In this document: positions 5,760-12,103 of the stretch, piece after piece
Position numbering within the stretch: position 1 is the first letter of the stretch
How the letters are laid out: each line of letters begins with the position of its first letter
Assembly (NCBI GenBank): GCA_034432655.1
Contig: DAOUBP010000138.1
Coordinates: forward strand, 1-12,103
Reading direction: 5' to 3'
DNA length: 12,103 nt
Origin: DAOUBP01 sp034432655
GTDB lineage: Bacteria > Chloroflexota > Anaerolineae > CG2-30-64-16
Notes under the pieces: generated by a model
Told to the model about the DNA's origin: nothing
Seen by the model: the letters and a program-made list of their open reading frames with translations, nothing else
Databases searched by the model: none
Made by a program: the position numbers and the translations under genes

Positions 5760-6359
5760 ATGCCGCCGAAACACAAATCCGCGACCCTGCCGCGCCAGCC
5801 CGCCCCGGCCAGGCCGGGGGCGCAGCCGAAGGCCCAACCAACAGCCAAAAAGCCAGATCGGTTCCTGGCGGCGTTGGTGATCGCCAGCATCGCCGTGGTT
5901 GTCCTGGGCATCATCTTGCTGAAGGAACGGCCGCAGGAGGCTGTGGCGCTCTCGTCCGTCCAGGGCGGCAGACCGACAGCCCAGAGCAGCGCAACGGTCC
6001 AAGGGAAACCGGCCGCCGTGGCCGGGCCGTTCAGGCCCAGTTCGCCGGCCGACCAGCTCAACCTGGCATTGGCGGCAGGCCAGCCCGTCCTGGTCTTCAT
6101 GCACTCCACCAACTGCCAGTCATGCATTGACATGATGAAGGTGGTGGAACAGGTCTACCCGGAGTTTGCAGATCAGATTGTCTTGGTAGATGTGGACGTT
6201 TACGACAACGCCAACGTGCCGCTGATGCAAAAGCTGGGCCTGCGCTACATCCCGACCGTCGTCGTGTTCGACAAGAACGGCAAGTCGGCGCAGAACGTCG
6301 GCGCCATGAAGGCCGATGCGTTTCGGGCCTTCCTGCGCCAGAAGGCCCTGGGGGGCTGA
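5760..6359 (+). CDS. Membrane-anchored thioredoxin-family protein
   Basis: A 199-residue protein. Residues 1-34 are rich in Pro, Ala, Lys and Arg; residues about 35-54 (FLAALVIASIAVVVLGIILL) form one membrane anchor. A flexible Ala/Pro/Ser-rich linker (about 60-98) leads to a thioredoxin domain facing outward. That domain has VLVFMHSTNCQSC (C119, C122), a DVDVYDN strand and YIPTVVVFD with the cis-proline P165. The start is ATG at 5760, 3 bases after the previous stop, with GGGGAG upstream. CcdA follows 1 base after the stop, so the two very likely form a pair: CcdA draws electrons from cytosolic thioredoxin and hands them to this domain outside. Its final target is unknown; the exported rhodanese at 10987 is one candidate. 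Confidence 0.88.
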   Translation: MPPKHKSATLPRQPAPARPGAQPKAQPTAKKPDRFLAALVIASIAVVVLGIILLKERPQEAVALSSVQGGRPTAQSSATVQGKPAAVAGPFRPSSPADQLNLALAAGQPVLVFMHSTNCQSCIDMMKVVEQVYPEFADQIVLVDVDVYDNANVPLMQKLGLRYIPTVVVFDKNGKSAQNVGAMKADAFRAFLRQKALGG

Positions 6360-6360
6360 C

Positions 6361-7035
6361 ATGGATTGGGACTTCTCGGTCATCCAGCATCTTTCGCCCC
6401 TGGCGCTGATCCTGGTGTTCGCGGGCGGCGTGCTGACCAGCATCGGGCCGTGCAACATGGCGATGATCCCGCTGATCATCGGCTACGTGGGCGGCAGCCG
6501 CGACCTGTCGCGCGGGCGCAGCTTCGTGCTCTCGGCGACGTTCGCCACCGGCCTGGCGATTACCTTCATGTTGTTGGGGGTGATCGTCTCGTTCGTGGGC
6601 GGGCTGGTGGGCGCAGGCCACAAATGGTTCTACTACATCGTCGCCGGCGTCTGCATCCTCATCGGCCTGCAGCTGCTCGGACTGATCCAGTTGCCCATGC
6701 CCGACTTCCTGGCCGAGCAGCGGCAGCGGATGCGCTGGCATGGGGCGCCGGGCGCGTTGGCGCTGGGGCTGGTATCGGGGCTGGTCGCCTCGCAGTGCGC
6801 CACACCGGTGCTGGCGGCCATCCTGACCTATGTCATGGCCGAGGGCGCGGTGGCCTACGGCGCGCTGCTGCTGTTCGTGTACGCGTTGGGCCGCGGCGTG
6901 CCCATCGTGGCGGCCGGCACCTTCACCGGCGCGTTGAAGCAGTTGCGCGCCTTTGGCCGCTGGTCAGGCGCGCTGGAGAAGGTCAGCGGCGTCATCGTCA
7001 TCGCCGTGGGGTTGTACCTGGTCTGGCTGGCGTGA
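6361..7035 (+). CDS. ccdA: CcdA/DsbD-type thiol-disulfide transporter
   Basis: A 224-residue membrane protein with about six hydrophobic segments, the normal size for CcdA. The two redox cysteines sit in matching places of the two three-helix repeats: SIGPCNMAMIPL (C31) and ASQCATPVLAAIL (C146). They carry electrons from cytosolic thioredoxin to extracytoplasmic thioredoxin-like proteins. In cytochrome c maturation CcdA works with ResA or CcsX, but no cytochrome maturation genes are present here, and the direct partner appears to be the anchored thioredoxin just upstream. I choose ATG at 6361, with GGGGG 5 bases before it, because an earlier in-frame ATG (6316) lies within the upstream gene and adds a non-membrane stretch. 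Confidence 0.92.
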   Translation: MDWDFSVIQHLSPLALILVFAGGVLTSIGPCNMAMIPLIIGYVGGSRDLSRGRSFVLSATFATGLAITFMLLGVIVSFVGGLVGAGHKWFYYIVAGVCILIGLQLLGLIQLPMPDFLAEQRQRMRWHGAPGALALGLVSGLVASQCATPVLAAILTYVMAEGAVAYGALLLFVYALGRGVPIVAAGTFTGALKQLRAFGRWSGALEKVSGVIVIAVGLYLVWLA

Positions 7036-7056
7036 CGGCCAGCGGGAGGCGATCAT

Positions 7057-7440
7057 ATGGATGAGGTTGTACTGATGCGCAAAGCCGAGCTGCTCAAGAC
7101 GATGGCGCATGCCGGTCGTTTGCGCCTGCTGTTGGCACTGGCCCGCGGAGAAGGATGCGACGTGACGACCCTCATCTGCCAGTGCGGACAGCCTCAGCCT
7201 TACGTCTCTCAACAACTGCGCGTCTTGCGGGAAGCGGGCTTGGTCGTGGGCGAAAGGCGCGGCCTGCACATCTGTTACCGGCTGGCCGACTCCGAGGTGC
7301 TTGGCGTGTTGGCCGCAGTCGGACTGCTGGAGGCGGCCGACTCACATCGCGAAGCACCTTCAGGTGGCTGCGGGTTGATCTACAACCGGCAGACTGACCT
7401 GTGTATGGATTGCGAAAGGCGCGGCCAGCGCGGAGGTTAA
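7057..7440 (+). CDS. ArsR/SmtB-type regulator, cysteine-rich
   Basis: A 127-residue winged-helix repressor of the ArsR/SmtB type. KAELLKTMAHAGRLRLLLAL (9-28) is the standard first helix pair, and QPYVSQQLRVLREAGLV (47-63) is the recognition helix and turn. RRGLHICYRLAD (68-78) is the wing. It holds seven cysteines: C34, C41 and C43 just before the recognition helix (CQCG, where classical ArsR has its CVCD-type site), C73 in the wing, and C105, C116, C119 in a tail beyond the usual domain. This strongly suggests sensing of a thiophilic ion or an oxidant. Start: GGGAGG 7 bases before the ATG. It follows ccdA by 21 bases and probably controls the operon upstream of it, itself included. Confidence 0.9.
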   Translation: MDEVVLMRKAELLKTMAHAGRLRLLLALARGEGCDVTTLICQCGQPQPYVSQQLRVLREAGLVVGERRGLHICYRLADSEVLGVLAAVGLLEAADSHREAPSGGCGLIYNRQTDLCMDCERRGQRGG

Positions 7441-7526
7441 CTTGACCACTGAGATTGCTGTCCATGAATCACAAACGGCCAGTCAGAAGCGCAAAGGTCT
7501 GGCTTGTGACGAGGAGGATTGCTAAC

Positions 7527-8345
7527 ATGCTCACCGATATCCGAGTGGCTATTGTGGGAGTCGGCAATATCGGCCGCATTCTGTTGACGCGCCTGCTGGC
7601 GGCTGGTGTGCCGGCCGCTAATCTCGTCGCATGCGATGCCGATCCGAAACGCGCTGAGGCTGCCCGGAACGAACACGGGGTCCATATCGCCACTCTGAGC
7701 GACCCGGCGCTGTGCGAGGCCGACCTGTTCTTGCTGGCGCCGCCGCCGAAGGCCGTGGCAGACATCATCCGGGCTCTGGCGCCCCGGCTGCACGCGGGCC
7801 AGGTTGTGGTTTCGATGGCGGCGGCTGTGCCGCTGAAGCTGCTTGAGTCGCTGGTCCCCGCAGGCGTATGCGTTGTGCGCGTGCTGCCCAACGCCCCCTC
7901 CCTGGTCGGCCAGGGGATGAACCCTGTCAGCTATCCCGCGACGGCCACGCCCCGGGCACGGCAAATGGTCGAAGCAGTCCTGGCAATCCTGGGTCAAACG
8001 ATCGAGGTGTCTGACGAGCAGATGAACTGGTGCGTGGGCCTCAGCGGGGCAGCCATGCGTTCCCTGCTTCCGGCGCTGGAGGGGATGACGCAGGCCGGCA
8101 TCGAGGCGGGCCTGACGCCCGAGTTGGCGCGGCGGGTGGCCGCACAGGTCATGCTGGGCACGGCCGCGCTGGCCCTGGAGACCGACCTCAGCTTCGAACA
8201 GATCAAGGCGCTGACCCCCATGCAAACCGTTGATGAACCGGCGGTCGCCGCGCTGTTTTTGGATGCTGCTCGTGCGGCGCAGGCAAAAGTGGACAGCACC
8301 CAGCGCAAACTAATGGAAGCCTTGGGACATCATGACACCCCATGA
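7527..8345 (+). CDS. Divergent ProC-like NAD(P)-dependent dehydrogenase
   Basis: A 272-residue protein built like pyrroline-5-carboxylate reductase. It has an N-terminal Rossmann fold with GVGNIG (11-16), LPNAPSLVGQG (120-130) in place of the MPNTP..vg.G motif, and a helical C-terminal dimerisation domain from about 165. Two hallmarks are altered: the usual ALSGSGPAY region reads GLSGAAMRSL (171-180), and the catalytic PGGTT stretch reads PMQTVDE (231-237). Length is normal. Proline synthesis is therefore doubtful; reduction of another imine or a distinct small molecule is more likely. Start: ATG at 7527, with GAGGAGG upstream; an earlier in-frame start (7455) lacks a good ribosome-binding site. 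Its 3' end overlaps the Fe-S protein gene by 14 bases, implying joint function. Confidence 0.7.
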   Translation: MLTDIRVAIVGVGNIGRILLTRLLAAGVPAANLVACDADPKRAEAARNEHGVHIATLSDPALCEADLFLLAPPPKAVADIIRALAPRLHAGQVVVSMAAAVPLKLLESLVPAGVCVVRVLPNAPSLVGQGMNPVSYPATATPRARQMVEAVLAILGQTIEVSDEQMNWCVGLSGAAMRSLLPALEGMTQAGIEAGLTPELARRVAAQVMLGTAALALETDLSFEQIKALTPMQTVDEPAVAALFLDAARAAQAKVDSTQRKLMEALGHHDTP

Positions 8346-8913
8346 CACCGGGGTGTTGGTCAACGCCATCACCCTGGTACGCACCCTGCCGTGCCTGGCC
8401 GATCCGGGCAAGATCATCGTCATCGGCGAGACGGACGCGGCCATTGACGGCGTGCTGCCGCTGCTGAACGCCATCCTGCCCAACGTCGTCAGCTACCACC
8501 CCTTCAGCGGGGTGATGACGCTGCGCCGCCGGCCGGGGCTGCTGACGTTCTATCCGAACAAGGTGATGATCACCCAGGTGGCCGATGTAGAGGAAGGGTT
8601 GGCCTTGCTGGCGTCCGTGCGCGATCTGCTCAATCAGACGTGGGCGCGGCGAGACGAGATCCAGCCCAGGCCCGAAGGCCGCCGGGTGCCAAGACCGTTG
8701 GATGTATACGAGCTGCTGCCGCGCACCAACTGCCGGGCGTGCGGCGAGGCCACCTGCATGGCGTTCGCGTTTGGCCTGCTGGAGAGCCGCCACCGGCCGG
8801 AGGAATGCCCGCCGTTGGCCGACCCGGCCTACGCCGCGCAACGGCAGGCGCTGGCGGAGATGCTGGACCAGGTCGAAGACGGGTCCGCCGCGCCCAATCT
8901 GCACGCTTTGTGA
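8332..8913 (+). CDS. 4Fe-4S cluster protein with novel N-terminal domain
   Basis: A 193-residue soluble protein. The C-terminal part (about 121-165) is a 4Fe-4S domain of the type found in the large subunit of corrinoid Fe-S protein and related reductases: PLDVYELLPRTNCRACGEATC, then ECP, giving C134, C137, C142 and C159 (C-x2-C-x4-C-x16-C). The N-terminal 110 residues form an alpha/beta domain (KIIVIGETDAAIDG; VVSYHPFSGVMTLRRRPGLLTFYPNKVMIT) that I do not recognise. No corrinoid or CO-dehydrogenase genes are near. The start lies inside the preceding dehydrogenase gene, so the two are translationally coupled. It may serve as the electron partner of that dehydrogenase. Confidence 0.8.
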   Translation: MTPHDTGVLVNAITLVRTLPCLADPGKIIVIGETDAAIDGVLPLLNAILPNVVSYHPFSGVMTLRRRPGLLTFYPNKVMITQVADVEEGLALLASVRDLLNQTWARRDEIQPRPEGRRVPRPLDVYELLPRTNCRACGEATCMAFAFGLLESRHRPEECPPLADPAYAAQRQALAEMLDQVEDGSAAPNLHAL

Positions 8914-9009
8914 GGCTCTGTAGCGATTGAACTGGTCTGCTGGACTCGAGGCTGCGCGCCAGCCCCTTCAGGGTTGGCCGGTTTTCCTCGATGACGCGGA
9001 GCAATGACG

Positions 9010-10227
9010 ATGAAAAAAGGGTTGACGTTGATCCAGGAGGATGCGGAGCTGGTCGAGCTCCGCCGCATTTTGCACGACCAGGATGCGGACACCATCAATC
9101 TCCTGAGGCAGATCGCCTGCCTGTTGAGCTGTCATCCTCGCAACCTGGCGTGTCAGGTGCAGGGCGTGCTCGAGTGCCTGGCCGCCGCGCTGGACGCGGT
9201 AGCGGCCGGCATCTTTTGGCCAGACGCGTCCGGCCGCCTGCAACCGCGTGGCATTCATCCGGCGGACTTTGTGATCAAGGACGATCTACTGGCGGCCGTT
9301 GCAGGCTGCTCCCAGCCCTGCGCGTTCGATTGGGAGGGGGGCAAGTGGAGCGGACTGGCCGCGCCCATGCGGGTGGGCGGCGACATCTTGGGCCGGCTGT
9401 GGGTGCTGGCCCCGGCCGGCCGGCGTTTCAGCGCAGTGGAACACGAATTCGTCGCCATTGCGGCCAACCAGTTGGCCCTGGCGCTGGAAAACGCCCGGCT
9501 GCAAGACGAAATGACTCAGTTAGCCGAACGTCGCGGGGAGCTGCTGCGCCGCGTGATCGCGGCCCAGGACGAACGCTGCCGCCGCGTCTCGCGCGAGCTG
9601 CACGATGAGATCAGCCAATCCCTCACGGCGATGGCGCTCGACCTGGAAGCGCTGCACGTGGCGGGGCAGGTCACCGATGAGCGAACCTTGGCGCGCCTCG
9701 ACGACCTGCGCACGCGCGTGCTTGCCGCGCTGGGCGAGGTCAACCGCATCATCCTGGATCTGCGGCCCACGCTGCTGGAGGACATGGGGCTGATCCCGGC
9801 GCTGCGCTGGTACGCCGCGCAACGGTTGGAGGGCACCGGCGTCAAGCTGCACCTCCGGGCCGAAGGCGTGGATGCCCGGCTTGATCCCCACCTGGAAACC
9901 ACCCTTTACCGCATCGGCCAGGAGGCGCTGACCAACATCGCCAAACACGCGGCCGCGCGCAACGTCTGGCTGACGGTGCGGCGTCGCAACGGCGCCTTCG
10001 AGCTGGCGGTGCGCGATGACGGCCGCGGCTTCGACGTCCAGCAGGTGCTCACACACCCCGACAACCGTGTGGGCATCGGGCTCTTCAGCATGAAGGAGCG
10101 CGCGACCCTGGCCGACGGCACGTTTGAGCTTCATTCGACCCCTGGTCAGGGCACGCGCATCATTGTGCGCATCCCTGTCGAGCAAGGGAAGGCAGCCCAT
10201 GAGCCGCATCCGTGTCCTGTTGGCTGA
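9010..10227 (+). CDS. NarL-type sensor histidine kinase with GAF-like sensor
   Basis: A 405-residue cytosolic kinase without membrane segments. Residues about 1-165 look like a GAF-type sensor. It contains a close set of cysteines, C37, C41, C48 and C56, with C100 and C104 further on. A HisKA_3 domain follows: RVIAAQDERCRRVSRELHDE puts the phosphorylated histidine at H198. The ATPase part shows QEALTNIAKHA (304-314), DDGRGFD (336-342) and GLFSMKERA (357-365), ending near 392. I prefer ATG 9010 because GGAG lies 8 bases upstream; the in-frame ATG at 9004 would leave only 2. The response regulator starts within its last codons. Cys-rich soluble sensors of this class can sense oxygen, redox state or metals; the signal here is unknown. 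Confidence 0.9.
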   Translation: MKKGLTLIQEDAELVELRRILHDQDADTINLLRQIACLLSCHPRNLACQVQGVLECLAAALDAVAAGIFWPDASGRLQPRGIHPADFVIKDDLLAAVAGCSQPCAFDWEGGKWSGLAAPMRVGGDILGRLWVLAPAGRRFSAVEHEFVAIAANQLALALENARLQDEMTQLAERRGELLRRVIAAQDERCRRVSRELHDEISQSLTAMALDLEALHVAGQVTDERTLARLDDLRTRVLAALGEVNRIILDLRPTLLEDMGLIPALRWYAAQRLEGTGVKLHLRAEGVDARLDPHLETTLYRIGQEALTNIAKHAAARNVWLTVRRRNGAFELAVRDDGRGFDVQQVLTHPDNRVGIGLFSMKERATLADGTFELHSTPGQGTRIIVRIPVEQGKAAHEPHPCPVG

Positions 10228-10840
10228 CGACCATGCCATCCTGCGCGATTCACTGGCCGCGTTCCTGGCGCTCTACCCCGACATCGAGGTGGTGGGCCAG
10301 GCGGCCGATGGCGTGGAGGCGTTGGCGCAGATCGCCGCGCTGCGCCCCGATGTGGCGCTGCTCGACCTGAACATGCCCGGCCTGGGCGGGCTGGAGGTGC
10401 TGCGCCGCGCCAGCAAAGAGCATCCGGCGTGCCGTATCGTCATCTTGACCCAATACGACGCGCCCCAATACATCCTGCCGGCGCTCCAGGCCGGCGCGCG
10501 GGGCTATCTCCTGAAGAAGGCCGGCGGCGCCGAAGTGGTGAATGCTGTGCGGGCGGTAGCGCGCGGGGAGAGCGTGCTGCATCCGGCGGTCACGCAGTTC
10601 GTCATCGAAACCGCCGTGCAGGGTGCAACCAACCTGGAGGAGGCAGAGGCCAAAGCCAGCCTGACCGACCGTGAGCGCGAAGTCCTGCGGCTCATCGGGG
10701 ACGGACTGACCAACGCCGAGATCGCCGCGGCTCTACGGATCAGCCCGAAAACCGTGGACAAGCACCGCAGCCGCCTGGTCGAAAAGCTGAACCTGCCCAC
10801 CCGCGCCGCGCTCATCCGTTACGCGCTGGAACACCGGTAG
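10199..10840 (+). CDS. NarL/FixJ-type response regulator
   Basis: A 213-residue transcription factor with a receiver domain (about 1-120) and a LuxR-type DNA-binding domain (about 153-212). The receiver has D10 and D11, the phosphorylated D56 in LLDLNMP, T84 in ILTQYD and K106 in YLLKKA. The output domain shows LTDREREVLRLIGDGLTN and the recognition region SPKTVDKHRSRLVEKLNL. The start ATG overlaps the kinase gene by 29 bases and is preceded by AAGGGAAGG, so both proteins are made from one message and form a cognate pair. The target promoter is not shown; the inverted repeat just upstream of the rhodanese gene is a nearby candidate. Confidence 0.93.
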   Translation: MSRIRVLLADDHAILRDSLAAFLALYPDIEVVGQAADGVEALAQIAALRPDVALLDLNMPGLGGLEVLRRASKEHPACRIVILTQYDAPQYILPALQAGARGYLLKKAGGAEVVNAVRAVARGESVLHPAVTQFVIETAVQGATNLEEAEAKASLTDREREVLRLIGDGLTNAEIAAALRISPKTVDKHRSRLVEKLNLPTRAALIRYALEHR

Positions 10841-10857
10841 GAAAAGACCACCTGGCT

Positions 10858-10878
10858 ATGGGGCTTTTTCCCCATTTT
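10858..10878 (+). terminator. Likely intrinsic terminator after the response regulator
   Basis: ATGGGG (10858-10863) and CCCCAT (10870-10875) form a 6-bp stem around a CTTTTT loop, followed by a short T-run (10875-10878). It lies 17 bases after the response-regulator stop and before a promoter-like region. The stem and T-tract are short, so strength is uncertain. Confidence 0.5.
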
Positions 10879-10903
10879 CGTGATGATTGTCACGTGATAT
10901 GAT
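10879..10903 (+). promoter_or_regulatory. CRP/FNR-like palindrome and -10-like box before rhodanese gene
   Basis: CGTGA (10879-10883) and TCACG (10890-10894) are separated by 6 bases, the geometry of CRP/FNR-family sites (GTGA-N6-TCAC). TATGAT at 10898-10903 fits a -10 box, while no good -35 stands 17 bases before it. Transcription from about 10910 would give a leader of roughly 75 bases. The palindrome would then sit just upstream of the -10 box, a position more typical of repression than activation. No CRP/FNR gene lies in this window. Confidence 0.4.
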
Positions 10904-10986
10904 TTACGAAACAGTCTACGCGCGCGTTCGCCTGCCCGAACCGCGTTAGCTTGTCGCACTCACATCACCCCTTGGAGGAGTCGCTC

Positions 10987-12103
10987 ATGAAAAATCGTTC
11001 GTCCATTGTCCTGCTCGTCGCCATGCTGTTGGTCGGCTTGTGCGCGCTACCGGTCGTTGCCCAGTCGGGCGAGACGGAAACCATCCGCGCAGCTGGCGAC
11101 GCGTTCCTCAGCTCGGGCAAGCCCCTGCTGATCACCGCAGATGACCTCCACGCCCTGCTGACCGATGCCAATCCGGCCAACGACCCGTTCCTGCTTGACG
11201 TGTGCGCGCCGGCCGATTACGTGAACGGCCACCTGCCCGGCGCCATAAACGTGGCACGGCCTGCGACGCTGAACCCGGACAACCTGGCCAAGTACCCGAA
11301 GGATCGGCTGATCGTGGTCTACTGCTACACCGGCACCGGCTCCAGCTATCCCGCCATGGCCCTCAACATGCTCGGCTACAGCGCGGTCAGCCTGAAATAT
11401 GGCAAGAGCTCGTGGACGCGCGACGAAACGGCCGCGACCGGCCGCTTCAACCCGGCGAAAGACGTCAACAACTACCCGGTAACGACTGAAGCCCCGACGG
11501 CGACCGGCCCGTTCAACTTGCCGGCCGTCAACACCGGCGGCGCCACCCCAGCCGAGGTCATCACGATCGCGGCCCGAAACTATCTGACCTCCGACTGGGG
11601 CAAAGCAGTCTCCCAGCCGGCCAGCAAGCTGTTCGAGAACCTCAACGACGGCGATGACAGCAACAACCCCGTCGTGGTGGACCTGCGCGCCCCTGCCGAG
11701 TATGCCAAGGGCCACATCAAGGGCGCCATCAATATCCCTCTGGCCCAGCTGGCTAAGCCGGACAGCCTGGCGAAGATTGACCCCGGCAAGGAAGTCTGGC
11801 TGGTGGATGGCAACGGGCAGACGGCGGGCTTCGGCTCAATGCTGCTCAATGCCTTGGGCTACAAGGCCACAATCGTCAAGTATGGTATGACCGCCTGGAC
11901 CAGCGACGCCGCTATCGCGCCGGGCGCGTTCAATAACGCCACCGATTCCAACGACTATCCCTTCGCCACGGGTGATCAGCCCGGCGCGATGCCCGCCCCG
12001 GCTGCCGCCCCCGCCGCCCTGCCGACCACCGGCGGCATTGCGGCGCTGAGCCTGCTCCTGGCCGGCCTGGGTCTGACCGGCGCGGGCCTGGCGTTGCGCA
12101 AGC
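10987..12103 (+). CDS. Exported tandem-rhodanese protein with LPxTG-type anchor (3' end cut)
   Basis: At least 372 residues; the window ends before a stop. A signal peptide (about 1-26, ending VVAQS) precedes two rhodanese-like domains. Domain one (about 46-145) has LLDVCAPADYVNGHLPGAIN and the active loop YCYTGTGSS with C113, consistent with sulfur transfer. Domain two (about 190-306) has VVDLRAPAEYAKGHIKGAIN, but its loop reads VDGNGQTAG, with D274 where the cysteine should be, so it is probably inactive. Each domain ends in a similar W-T-x-D ... NxYP tail, indicating duplication. Residues 345-349 are LPTTG, followed by a hydrophobic stretch and RK, the layout of a sortase signal or simple membrane anchor. 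GGAGGAG lies 6 bases before the ATG. It probably works outside the cell membrane on reduced sulfur or a similar ligand. Confidence 0.88.
   Translation, partial: MKNRSSIVLLVAMLLVGLCALPVVAQSGETETIRAAGDAFLSSGKPLLITADDLHALLTDANPANDPFLLDVCAPADYVNGHLPGAINVARPATLNPDNLAKYPKDRLIVVYCYTGTGSSYPAMALNMLGYSAVSLKYGKSSWTRDETAATGRFNPAKDVNNYPVTTEAPTATGPFNLPAVNTGGATPAEVITIAARNYLTSDWGKAVSQPASKLFENLNDGDDSNNPVVVDLRAPAEYAKGHIKGAINIPLAQLAKPDSLAKIDPGKEVWLVDGNGQTAGFGSMLLNALGYKATIVKYGMTAWTSDAAIAPGAFNNATDSNDYPFATGDQPGAMPAPAAAPAALPTTGGIAALSLLLAGLGLTGAGLALRK

Noticed and set aside
5214..6133. Long minus-strand open frames opposite the AhpD-like and membrane-thioredoxin genes
   Set aside because: Codon-bias shadows: the plus-strand genes have clear domains and ribosome-binding sites, while the minus frames are Arg/Gly/His-rich and match no family.
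7442..7470. Possible promoter (TTGACC) between the ArsR-type and ProC-like genes
   Set aside because: There is no convincing -10 at the right distance, and an 86-base gap could simply be within an operon.
8905..9004. Minus-strand stretch that reads like ordinary protein (VIEENRPTLKGLARSL) in the gap before the kinase gene
   Set aside because: It continues into antisense of the Fe-S gene as low-complexity Arg/Pro sequence; about 30 residues with no recognised family could be chance or an old relic.
1..12103. CRISPR array, transposase, tRNA or rRNA
   Set aside because: No regularly spaced direct repeats, no transposase domains, and no tRNA or rRNA signature seen; the only exact repeats found are the two 35-bp palindromes.

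Overview
The window is a GC-rich stretch of bacterial chromosome in which all nineteen supported genes lie on the + strand. Most are packed head to tail, with ATGA/GTGA overlaps or gaps of only a few bases. Good Shine-Dalgarno sequences, occasional GTG starts, dispersed perfect palindromes and an LPxTG-type wall signal on the last protein suggest an environmental bacterium. A Chloroflexota (Anaerolineae-like) lineage would fit, but that is a judgement from style; there is no marker gene here.

Layout. 1-223 is a hairpin-rich leader. 224-2704 holds a small thioredoxin-fold protein, a DGC-domain putative zinc-binding protein, an ACR3/bile-acid-symporter-type permease and a cytosolic thioredoxin-fold protein. 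The last of these is bracketed by two identical 35-bp palindromes. A 250-bp gap then carries an operator-like set of repeats. 2955-7035 is one tight operon: a GcvH-like lipoyl carrier, two more DGC proteins, an OsmC-like protein, a 24-residue half zinc ribbon (FmdB-like), a small thioredoxin, an AhpD-like protein, a membrane-anchored thioredoxin and CcdA. 7057-8913 holds a cysteine-rich ArsR-type regulator, a divergent ProC-like dehydrogenase and a 4Fe-4S protein. 9010-10840 encodes a NarL-type two-component pair whose sensor has a cysteine cluster. After a likely terminator, an exported double-rhodanese protein runs off the right edge.

How it may work together (inference). Nearly every product handles thiols, metals or sulfur: four thioredoxin folds, CcdA to pass electrons across the membrane, an AhpD-like CxxC protein, OsmC, rhodanese, three DGC proteins, a lipoyl (dithiol) carrier, an Fe-S protein, an ArsR-type sensor and a permease of the arsenite-exporter superfamily. 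The coherent reading is a dedicated redox and metalloid- or sulfur-handling island with its own regulators. The substrate (arsenic, another thiophilic element, or reactive sulfur) cannot be settled from sequence alone. The most unusual points are the three different DGC proteins beside a stand-alone lipoyl carrier, the half zinc ribbon kept as a translated-looking gene, and several family members that lack a signature residue (permease, OsmC, second rhodanese, ProC-like).
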